This document shows positions 5,810 to 13,246 of a DNA stretch of 13,246 bases, piece by piece. Each line of letters starts with the position of its first letter. Positions within the stretch are counted from its first letter, which is position 1. The notes under the pieces are model-generated. The model was not told the origin of the DNA. It did no database searches and saw nothing but the letters and a program-made list of their open reading frames with translations. The DNA is taken from contig CAAEDF010000108.1 in assembly GCA_900754535.1 (NCBI GenBank), positions 1 to 13,246 of the forward strand, in the 5' to 3' direction. This DNA is from Clostridia bacterium (lineage in GTDB: Bacteria > Bacillota > Clostridia > Oscillospirales > CAG-382). The position numbers were made by a program, and so were the translations under genes.

Positions 5810-8089
5810 ATGAATTATATCCGGGCGGTGGGGATATCCCGCTTTATTCTTGTGATACTGTGCATTGCCCTTGTCCTTTCCGTTGCCGTTTGCGGTATAG
5901 ACAGCTGGGGGCTGGGCGGCATCTTTGAAAAGGACACCATCAGGCTCGGGCTTGATCTTTCGGGCGGATCGATAATAACGTACAGCGCCGTGACCGAAGA
6001 TACGGGGGACACGCTTGCGAAAGGCATGAACGGCATTCTGGAGTCCATGCGCACACGTCTTGACTCGCAGGGGCTTACCGAAGCGAATGTATACCTTGTA
6101 GGCGACAAGATGATAACGCTTGAGATACCGAATGTGACCGACCCGAACGAAGCCGTTGAGCAGTTCGGCGCCGCGGCGGTGCTTACCTTCAAGAACGCCG
6201 ACGGAGATATCATTCTTGAGGGCAGGGACGTAGCCGAAGCCGAAGCGGGCTATATCCAGAACGAGGACGGCGTTGCGGAGTGGCTGGTACAGCTTAAGCT
6301 TACCGACGAGGGCGCCGAGAAATTCGCCGCCGCCACCAAGGAGGCCGCCGCAAACGGCACGAACATCACCACATATATAGACGATGAGCTCATCTCCACG
6401 GCCGGCGTGGATAAGAAATACGCCGAAGAGGGCATCACGGGCGGCGAAGCGTCCATATCCGGCTCGTTTGACAGAGATTCGGCGCGCGCGCTTGCCGGCA
6501 ACATAAACGCGGGCGCGCTTGCATACAACCTCTCGCTTGAAGAGCTGAGGGCGGTTGGTCCGACGCTGGGCGAAAAATCCCTGGAGACAAGCCTTAAGGC
6601 GGGTGCGATAGGTCTTCTGCTGGTTGCGATTTTCATGATAATATACTACCGCATACCCGGTCTGATGGCTTCCATAGCGCTCTGCGCATACGTGGGACTT
6701 TTCATGCTGGTGCTTGCTCTTACCAAGGCCAACCTGACGCTTCCCGGCATTGCGGGTATCATACTGTCGATAGGCATGGCGGTGGACGCCAACGTAATAA
6801 TATTCGAACGCATAAAGGAAGAGCTCCGCGGCGGAAAGAGCACGAAAGCGGCGCTCAAAGCCGGATTTTCACGCGCGTTCTCCGCTATACTCGACTCCAA
6901 CGTAACCACCTTCATAGCGGCCGGCGTGCTTTACGTGCTGGGCAGCGGTTCGATAAAGGGCTTTGCCATAACTCTCGGTCTTGGCGTCATCCTGTCCATG
7001 TTCACCGCGCTTGTTGTAACGAAATACCTGCTGAAGCTTGCCATTGAAATGAATCTTTCCACTCCCGCCCTTTTCGGCGTAAGGGAAAAGAAAGCCGTCA
7101 CGGCAAGCGGGACAGGTGCGGAAAGCAAAAAGATAATTTCCTTTGTCGGCAGCAAAGTCACGCTTATAGTCGTATGCGTCATCCTGGTGATCGGTGTCGG
7201 TTCGTTTGTTATCCGCGGGTTCAACATCGACATCGACTTTTCGGGCGGCACGGAGATACAGATCAATCTCGGCCGCGAGATAACTCCGGAGATATGCGAT
7301 GAAATAAACGGCATAATAGAGAGCAACGAAAAGCTGGGGCATAAATATGTTTCGTCAACCACCAAGTCAGGCGCCGACTCCAATACGGCGATAATCCGCA
7401 CAGGCTCGGAGGAGCTTTCCAACGAGCAGCAGGACGCGCTGCTGACCGCGCTGGAAGAGAAATACGACATCAACCGCGAGGAAGTGGAGCTTCAGATAAC
7501 ATCCGTTTCCCCGTCCATCGGCTCCAACCTCAAGCAGACGGCCGTCATAGCCATCCTTGTTGCCATCGTCCTAATGCTTGCGTATATCTCAATAAGGTTC
7601 AAGGTGGCGTCGGGCATATCGGCGATCATATGTCTTGTACATGACCTGTTCGTGATGCTCATCGCCTATTCGCTGCTCCAGATACCCGTAAACATCAACA
7701 TCATTGCCGCGCTGCTGACGATACTCGGCTATTCGATAAACGCCACGATAGTGATATTCGACCGCGTGAGAGAGAACAGAAAGCGCGCCGGGGAATCGGA
7801 GAGCTTCGGCGAGACCGTGGATACCAGCATAAGACAGTCGCTGTCGCGCTCGGTAAACACCACGCTCACCACGCTGTTTACCATCGGAATGGTGTTCATC
7901 TTCGGCGTGGATTCAATCCGGAACTTCGCACTGCCGCTTATAGTCGGCCTCGTCGCGGGTCTGTTCTCCTCGGTCTGCCTGTCGGGTCCCGTATGGGTTA
8001 TGATAGACAAAGCCTTTTCCAAGAGAAGCGAAAAGAAGGCGGCGACAGCAAAAACCGCCGGCGAGTCCAAGCCCGCCAAAAGCGAATAG
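5810..8089 (+). CDS. secDF: Fused protein translocase subunit SecD-SecF
   Basis: 759 residues, the usual size of the one-chain SecDF of many Firmicutes. It is a 12-helix membrane protein that uses the proton gradient to help SecYEG release secreted proteins. SecD half: first membrane helix about 11-30, LGLDLSGG (46-53), extracytoplasmic P1 domain to about 260, then five helices with GMAVDANVIIFERIKEE, where D326 is the conserved relay Asp. SecF half: helix about 450-470, IDIDFSGG (473-480), then helices with LGYSINATIVIFDRVREN. In this last motif most homologues have Asp after SIN; here residue 645 is Ala (GCC at 7742-7744). The C-terminus is a charged Lys/Ala-rich tail. The ATG follows GGAGG (5797-5801) at 8 bases. 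It has its own promoter and a strong terminator, so it can be a single-gene unit. No yajC is seen. Confidence 0.96.
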   Translation: MNYIRAVGISRFILVILCIALVLSVAVCGIDSWGLGGIFEKDTIRLGLDLSGGSIITYSAVTEDTGDTLAKGMNGILESMRTRLDSQGLTEANVYLVGDKMITLEIPNVTDPNEAVEQFGAAAVLTFKNADGDIILEGRDVAEAEAGYIQNEDGVAEWLVQLKLTDEGAEKFAAATKEAAANGTNITTYIDDELISTAGVDKKYAEEGITGGEASISGSFDRDSARALAGNINAGALAYNLSLEELRAVGPTLGEKSLETSLKAGAIGLLLVAIFMIIYYRIPGLMASIALCAYVGLFMLVLALTKANLTLPGIAGIILSIGMAVDANVIIFERIKEELRGGKSTKAALKAGFSRAFSAILDSNVTTFIAAGVLYVLGSGSIKGFAITLGLGVILSMFTALVVTKYLLKLAIEMNLSTPALFGVREKKAVTASGTGAESKKIISFVGSKVTLIVVCVILVIGVGSFVIRGFNIDIDFSGGTEIQINLGREITPEICDEINGIIESNEKLGHKYVSSTTKSGADSNTAIIRTGSEELSNEQQDALLTALEEKYDINREEVELQITSVSPSIGSNLKQTAVIAILVAIVLMLAYISIRFKVASGISAIICLVHDLFVMLIAYSLLQIPVNINIIAALLTILGYSINATIVIFDRVRENRKRAGESESFGETVDTSIRQSLSRSVNTTLTTLFTIGMVFIFGVDSIRNFALPLIVGLVAGLFSSVCLSGPVWVMIDKAFSKRSEKKAATAKTAGESKPAKSE

Positions 8090-8097
8090 AAACGCAT

Positions 8098-8128
8098 AAA
8101 GGGCTGGTTATTCAGCCCTTTTGTTTTT
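8098..8128 (+). terminator. Intrinsic terminator after secDF
   Basis: AAAGGGCTG (8098-8106) pairs perfectly with CAGCCCTTT (8113-8121) around a 6-base loop, and the T-rich run TTTTGTTTTT spans 8119-8128. It starts 9 bases after the secDF stop and separates secDF from lepA. The near-perfect arms could in principle work on both strands. Confidence 0.92.
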
Positions 8129-8170
8129 GATATTACGGCTTCGGGTACAGTGTACGGAGCCGCATCTCCC

Positions 8171-8211
8171 ATGAAAGGATACGCCGCCGGATATCCGGCG
8201 CGGTACAGGTT

Positions 8212-8215
<4 letters not shown>
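8171..8215 (+). CDS. Possible 14-codon leader peptide overlapping the lepA start
   Basis: ATG at 8171 opens a frame encoding [14 protein letters not shown] and stops with TGA at 8213-8215. Its stop shares ATGA with the lepA start codon (8212-8214), the arrangement used for translational coupling. LepA itself has only a weak AGGTT upstream. A possible GGAG (8156-8159) lies 11 bases before this ATG. The frame contains the 16-base palindrome at 8185-8200. It is short and may be chance; no homologue is known to me. Confidence 0.3.
8185..8200. repeat. 16-bp perfect palindrome before lepA
   Basis: CGCCGGATATCCGGCG is fully self-complementary. As RNA it gives a six-pair GC stem with an ATAT loop, ending 11 bases before the lepA ATG, where it could affect ribosome access. 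As DNA it could be a dimer-binding site. No function is known. Confidence 0.5.
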
Positions 8216-10020
<1,805 letters not shown>

Positions 10021-10021
10021 A

Positions 10022-11185
10022 ATGTGCGAAGCCGAAAACATAAAAGAGCCGGCGGCGGGCACTCATCCGATTTCCGGACGTTCGGTATACGTCCACGTGC
10101 CGTTCTGCCGTTCAAAGTGCCGGTACTGCGATTTTTATTCGTTTGCCGGCGCGGCGGAGGGGCTGAAGGAGGAATATACGCTCGCGCTGCTACGTCAGAT
10201 ATCGGCCGCGCCCGACGACAGACCGGTGACGACCGTTTATTTCGGGGGCGGGACCCCTACCCTGCTCGGTTCCGACCGGCTTTGCAGGGTACTGGACGCG
10301 CTGGGGAAAAGGCTTGATATAGATACGGGCGCCGAAGTGACCGTTGAGATGAACCCGAACACACAAAGCAGGACCGATCTCGAACGGCTGCGGCGCGCAG
10401 GCTTCAACCGCCTTTCGGTGGGCTTTCAGGCGCTGGACGAAAAGGCGCGCTTACTGTTGGGCCGGACCCATGGCACGGACGATTTTCTTCGCTGTATGGA
10501 CGCGGCGAGAGGCGCGGGATTTGACAATATTTCGGCCGACATGATATTTGCGCTTCCCGACACGGAGCCGGAAAAGGATATTGAAACGGCGGAATTTCTG
10601 TGCTCGTGCAAGCCGGAGCATATTTCGGCGTATGAGCTTTCCTATGAAGAGGGCACGCCGCTTTACGGGATGCGGAGCCGTCTTTCGCCGCCGGACGAGG
10701 AGACGGTGGAGCGGATATACGACGGGATATGCGCGGTTATGAAAAAGACGGGATACGGTCATTATGAGATAAGCAACTTTTCGCTTTCCGGATACGAGGC
10801 GCGCCACAACGTCAATTACTGGAAGCGCGGAGAATACCTCCCCTTCGGGGCGGCCGCGCACGGCTTTATCGGCGGAAAGCGCTTTTCGATCATACGCGAT
10901 TGCGGCGAATACATCCGGCGTACCGTCGGCAGGTCGTTTTTTGAAGCATGCGACGACCTGCCCGATGCGCCCATGTCCGCCGAAGAAGCCGAAGCGGAAC
11001 GCGTGATGCTGGGACTGCGGCTTGCGGAGGGGATCGACGCGGGCGAACGGCTTTGCGGCGAGGGGGCGGATTTTATCGACGAATGTAAAGCCGCAGGTCT
11101 TATCCGCACGGACGGGACGCGGATCGCCCTTACCGAGCGCGGCTGGAGAGTGTCCAACTCAGTCATAGCCGGGCTGATATTATGA
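10022..11185 (+). CDS. hemW: Radical SAM heme chaperone HemW
   Basis: 387 residues of the HemN/HemW family. HemW proteins carry a 4Fe-4S cluster, bind SAM and deliver heme to membrane enzymes; they were long misannotated as coproporphyrinogen III oxidase. PFCRSKCRYCDFYSF (27-41) contains the CxxxCxxC cluster ligands C29, C33 and C36. YFGGGTPTLL is the SAM-binding GGGTP loop, VEMNP and SVGFQALDE are typical barrel strands, and HNVNYW (262-267) is the C-terminal motif that marks HemW rather than HemN. A C-terminal winged-helix-like part (about 320-387) completes it. The ATG at 10022 is preferred over an in-frame TTG at 10007 that would overlap lepA. Neither has a good ribosome site, so coupling to lepA is likely. 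The gene normally precedes hrcA-grpE-dnaK in Firmicutes; here it is followed by gtrA and phage genes. Confidence 0.93.
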   Translation: MCEAENIKEPAAGTHPISGRSVYVHVPFCRSKCRYCDFYSFAGAAEGLKEEYTLALLRQISAAPDDRPVTTVYFGGGTPTLLGSDRLCRVLDALGKRLDIDTGAEVTVEMNPNTQSRTDLERLRRAGFNRLSVGFQALDEKARLLLGRTHGTDDFLRCMDAARGAGFDNISADMIFALPDTEPEKDIETAEFLCSCKPEHISAYELSYEEGTPLYGMRSRLSPPDEETVERIYDGICAVMKKTGYGHYEISNFSLSGYEARHNVNYWKRGEYLPFGAAAHGFIGGKRFSIIRDCGEYIRRTVGRSFFEACDDLPDAPMSAEEAEAERVMLGLRLAEGIDAGERLCGEGADFIDECKAAGLIRTDGTRIALTERGWRVSNSVIAGLIL

Positions 11186-11227
11186 CCTTTATATATATTG
11201 CACAAAAAACACCGGACTTTCGGCAGG

Positions 11228-11256
11228 TTGCAAAACCGCGGTACCGGGTGTATAAT
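11228..11256 (+). promoter_or_regulatory. Sigma-A-type promoter upstream of gtrA
   Basis: TTGCAA (11228-11233), a 17-base spacer and a perfect TATAAT (11251-11256). The spacer holds the 8-bp palindrome CGGTACCG (11239-11246), a possible operator. Transcription would start near 11263, so the transcript begins between hemW and gtrA. Confidence 0.65.
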
Positions 11257-11289
11257 GAAATCGAAGCAAGGGAGCTATGATCTTTCCTC

Positions 11290-11751
11290 ATGAAAGTCGT
11301 GAAAAAACTGTGGGATTTTGCGTTTCATACGCGTGAAGGGCTTTATCTTGTGTTCGGCGTTCTCACGACGGCGGTATCGGTCGCCGTATTTGCGCTTTGC
11401 GCGTTTATATTCGGCGAAGAGCAGCTGATACTCAACACCGTGCTGAAAAACGCCGCCGGGATACTTTTTGCGTATTTTACAAACAGGTCCATGGTATTCA
11501 AAAGCCAAAACAAAACGGCCGCCGCCAAAACCGCTGAGTTTATTCAGTTTGCCGTTTCGAGGGTGGCAACGCTGTTTGTTGACATGGGGATAGTCTGGCT
11601 GCTTTGCGACAGACTTGAAGTTATGCGCTCGACTCCCGCCTCCTGCGTCGCCTCGGCGGTCGTCATCGTGCTTAACTACTTTGCATCCCGCTTTATCGTT
11701 TTTAAAAAAAAGGGTGAAAAGCGGGAAAACGGAGAAAAAGAAAGTCAATGA
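11290..11751 (+). CDS. GtrA family four-helix membrane protein
   Basis: 153 residues with four predicted membrane helices (about 18-40, 48-68, 84-106, 115-136) and a Lys/Glu-rich cytoplasmic tail. It shows the paired GtrA-family signature NRSMVF (65-70) and NYFASRFIVF (129-138) at the ends of helices 2 and 4. GtrA-like proteins are thought to help move lipid-linked sugars across the membrane for cell-surface glycosylation. The founding member is carried by serotype-converting phages, but many bacterial chromosomes have their own copies. No glycosyltransferase partner is visible here. The ATG at 11290 is the first usable start after an in-frame TGA (11278-11280). The nearest ribosome-like site, AGGGAG (11269-11274), is 15 bases away, and an out-of-frame ATG at 11277 opens a 19-codon frame across the start. 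The family call is good; the role and host-or-phage origin are unknown. Confidence 0.8.
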   Translation: MKVVKKLWDFAFHTREGLYLVFGVLTTAVSVAVFALCAFIFGEEQLILNTVLKNAAGILFAYFTNRSMVFKSQNKTAAAKTAEFIQFAVSRVATLFVDMGIVWLLCDRLEVMRSTPASCVASAVVIVLNYFASRFIVFKKKGEKRENGEKESQ

Positions 11752-11755
11752 TTTT

Positions 11756-12148
11756 ATGAGCAGGACCGAAAAAGAAAGAAAACCGCCTTCAGGGGCGGTT
11801 TTTCCGTCTCCGAGGGCTTTTGCAAGAGAAACGGAAAAATACTTTTCAGAGCATCTGCCGGATACCGGGGAGATCCCGGATCTGGAGGGGCTTTGCTGCT
11901 TTCTGGATATTTCCCGCGAGGCATTCTTTGAGCTTGCCTCGGACGAGCGTTACCGCGGGAAAGCGGAAAGCGCGCTATGCCGTATCGCCGCTTACAAAAA
12001 GCAGCTGGCCATGAAGGGAGACATTCCGCCGACTGTCTTCTGCTTTGACTTCAAGAACAACCACGGGTATTCGGACAAGCCCGAAAGCAACGCGCGGTCC
12101 GGATGCACGATAGTGCTTGACGGCAAGGCCGGTGACTGGTCGGTATGA
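11756..12148 (+). CDS. Phage terminase small subunit
   Basis: 130 residues. A helix-turn-helix-like region (about 43-62, PDLEGLCCFLDISREAFFEL) is followed by a helix and the tail TVFCFDFKNNHGYSDK (93-108). That tail matches the FxLKNNxGWxDK pattern ending many Firmicutes phage small terminases. These recognise phage DNA and load the large subunit for genome packaging. The ATG at 11756 is 4 bases after the gtrA stop. The frame stays open upstream to an ATG at 11615, but that part overlaps gtrA and has no family-like sequence. The stop overlaps the large terminase start as ATGA. The first codons (about 8-16) encode the arms of an intrinsic terminator at 11779-11803, which is unusual inside a real gene. 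The next in-frame ATG (12010) lies beyond the helix-turn-helix. The identification rests on the motif and on the neighbour. Confidence 0.78.
   Translation: MSRTEKERKPPSGAVFPSPRAFARETEKYFSEHLPDTGEIPDLEGLCCFLDISREAFFELASDERYRGKAESALCRIAAYKKQLAMKGDIPPTVFCFDFKNNHGYSDKPESNARSGCTIVLDGKAGDWSV
11779..11803 (+). terminator. Intrinsic terminator inside the 5' end of the small terminase gene
   Basis: AAAACCGCC (11779-11787) pairs perfectly with GGCGGTTTT (11794-11802) around a 6-base loop, and five T residues follow from 11799. It lies 28 bases after the gtrA stop, the usual place for a gtrA terminator, but inside the next reading frame. Confidence 0.8.
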
Positions 12149-13246
12149 CGGGACACGAAAAAAGAATAGTTTTTACACCCAACGCCAAGCAGGAGGCGTT
12201 TTTTAATGCCCGAAGCAGGTATATTGCCTACGGCGGCGCAAGAGGCGGCGGCAAAAGCTGGGCGATGCGAATGAAGCTTGTGCTGCTGGCGCTCAACTAC
12301 GACGGCATATCCATTCTTCTTCTGCGCAGGACGCTCGGGGAGCTGCGCGAGAACCACATACTTCCGCTGACGCGGCTTTTGGACGGCATTGCGGTATACC
12401 GCGAGAGCGCGAAGGAGTTTTCTTTTCCCAACGGGGCGAGGATAAAGCTGGGCTATTGCGATTCGGAAAACGACGTGCTCCAGTATCAGGGGCAGGCATA
12501 CGAGGTCATCGGGATGGAGGAGGCGACGCACTTCACCTATTACCAGTTCCTGTGCCTGACCGAAAGCAACCGCATAAGCGGTGCGATGAGCGTGCCGTTT
12601 TGTCCGCGGATGTATTTCACCTGCAACCCCGGCGGCGTGGGGAACGACTGGGTTAAGCGGCTTTTTGTGGACAGGATATACGCCGAAAACGAAAACCCTG
12701 ACGATTACACCTTCATACGCAGCCTTGTGTACGACAACGATTTTCTAATGAAGAACGATCCGTTGTATGTAAAAGCGCTTGAGGCGCTGCCCGAAAAGCG
12801 GAGAGCGGCCATGCTTTACGGCGACTGGAACGCTTTTGAGGGCGCGTTCTTCCCCGAATTCGATCCCAACGTACACGTTATCCGGCCGTTTGAGATACCG
12901 GCCGACTGCGTGCGGTTCCGTGCGCTGGACTACGGGCTTGACATGACCGCGTGTATATGGCTGGCCGTGCTGCCCGACCGCCGCGTTATTGTATACCGCG
13001 AGCTGTACCGGCCGGGGCTGATACTGTCGGAGGCGGCGAAGGAGATACTGCGTCTTACGCCGCCCGGAGAAAAGATCCGCTACACCGTTGCGTCTCCGGA
13101 TCTGTGGAACCGGCGGCAGGACAGCGGAAAAAGCGGATTTGAGATAATGACCGAAAGCGGGCTTAGGGGGCTCAAGCGCGCCGACAACTCACGCATCGCC
13201 GGCTGGCGGACCGTGAGGGAATACCTCAACGCCGCCGCGGGCGTTC
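12145..13246 (+). CDS. Phage terminase large subunit (packaging ATPase/nuclease), partial
   Basis: About 367 N-terminal residues are visible; the frame is open to the right edge. The ATG overlaps the small-subunit stop as ATGA. The ATPase domain has Walker A GGARGGGKS (30-38), a Walker B-like VIGMEEATHF (121-130, with Glu125 and Glu126 in place of Asp-Glu), and the coupling motif YFTCNPGGVGNDWVKRLF, typical of PBSX/Terminase_6-type packaging motors. The RNase H-like nuclease domain begins with FRALDYGLD, where D262 is the first metal-binding Asp, and ASPDLWNRR supplies a likely second (D319). The last nuclease acid would lie off the window. The product pumps DNA into proheads and cuts concatemers. 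No stop or frameshift is seen, so the visible part looks intact. Its host-like base composition and ATA-rich isoleucine suggest long residence or a host-adapted phage. Confidence 0.93.
   Translation, partial: MTGHEKRIVFTPNAKQEAFFNARSRYIAYGGARGGGKSWAMRMKLVLLALNYDGISILLLRRTLGELRENHILPLTRLLDGIAVYRESAKEFSFPNGARIKLGYCDSENDVLQYQGQAYEVIGMEEATHFTYYQFLCLTESNRISGAMSVPFCPRMYFTCNPGGVGNDWVKRLFVDRIYAENENPDDYTFIRSLVYDNDFLMKNDPLYVKALEALPEKRRAAMLYGDWNAFEGAFFPEFDPNVHVIRPFEIPADCVRFRALDYGLDMTACIWLAVLPDRRVIVYRELYRPGLILSEAAKEILRLTPPGEKIRYTVASPDLWNRRQDSGKSGFEIMTESGLRGLKRADNSRIAGWRTVREYLNAAAGV

Noticed and set aside
11186..11290. Phage attachment site between hemW and gtrA
   Set aside because: No tRNA gene, no integrase and no second copy of a core repeat are visible in the window.
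11615..11755. ATG at 11615 as the small terminase start
   Set aside because: The extra 47 residues overlap the GtrA coding frame and look like a shadow of it.

Overview
The window looks like a chromosomal segment from an anaerobic Firmicute, most likely a gut-type Clostridia (Oscillospirales or Christensenellales-like; lineage is an inference). The reasons are the fused SecD-SecF protein, the lepA-hemW pair, a DagK/YegS-type lipid kinase, consensus sigma-A promoters, AGGAGG ribosome sites, fairly high G+C and heavy use of ATA for isoleucine. All genes run on the + strand except the first, which is cut by the left edge.

Region 1 (1-954): the N-terminal part of a secreted lipoprotein on the minus strand. 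It carries a GxDLY-type domain, normally found in front of an SGNH/GDSL esterase domain. It is separated from the rightward genes by a compact divergent promoter region.

Region 2 (955-4686): four tightly packed genes behind one strong promoter: an MTA/SAH-type nucleoside deaminase, a class I purine nucleoside phosphorylase, MtnA isomerase and a class II aldolase. In order these read as a complete salvage route for 5'-methylthioadenosine or 5'-deoxyadenosine, the by-products of SAM chemistry. The steps are deamination, phosphorolysis, isomerisation to a ribulose-1-phosphate analogue, and cleavage to DHAP plus an aldehyde. The phosphorylase has 6-oxopurine-type active-site residues but lacks the His that normally holds the ribose 5'-OH, which fits this reading.

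Region 3 (4743-8128): a diacylglycerol-kinase-family lipid kinase, then secDF with its own promoter and a structured-looking leader, ended by a clear intrinsic terminator. The SecF half has Ala where the well-known proton-relay Asp sits.

Region 4 (8171-11185): lepA (elongation factor 4) and hemW (heme chaperone, radical SAM). A 14-codon leader frame precedes lepA and overlaps its start codon.

Region 5 (11228-13246): a GtrA-family membrane protein with its own promoter, then a small and a large phage terminase subunit, the latter cut by the right edge. This marks the start of a prophage or other phage-derived cluster where many Firmicutes have hrcA-grpE-dnaK. An intrinsic terminator lies inside the first codons of the small terminase gene. 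No tRNA, rRNA, CRISPR array, insertion sequence or att site was recognised.
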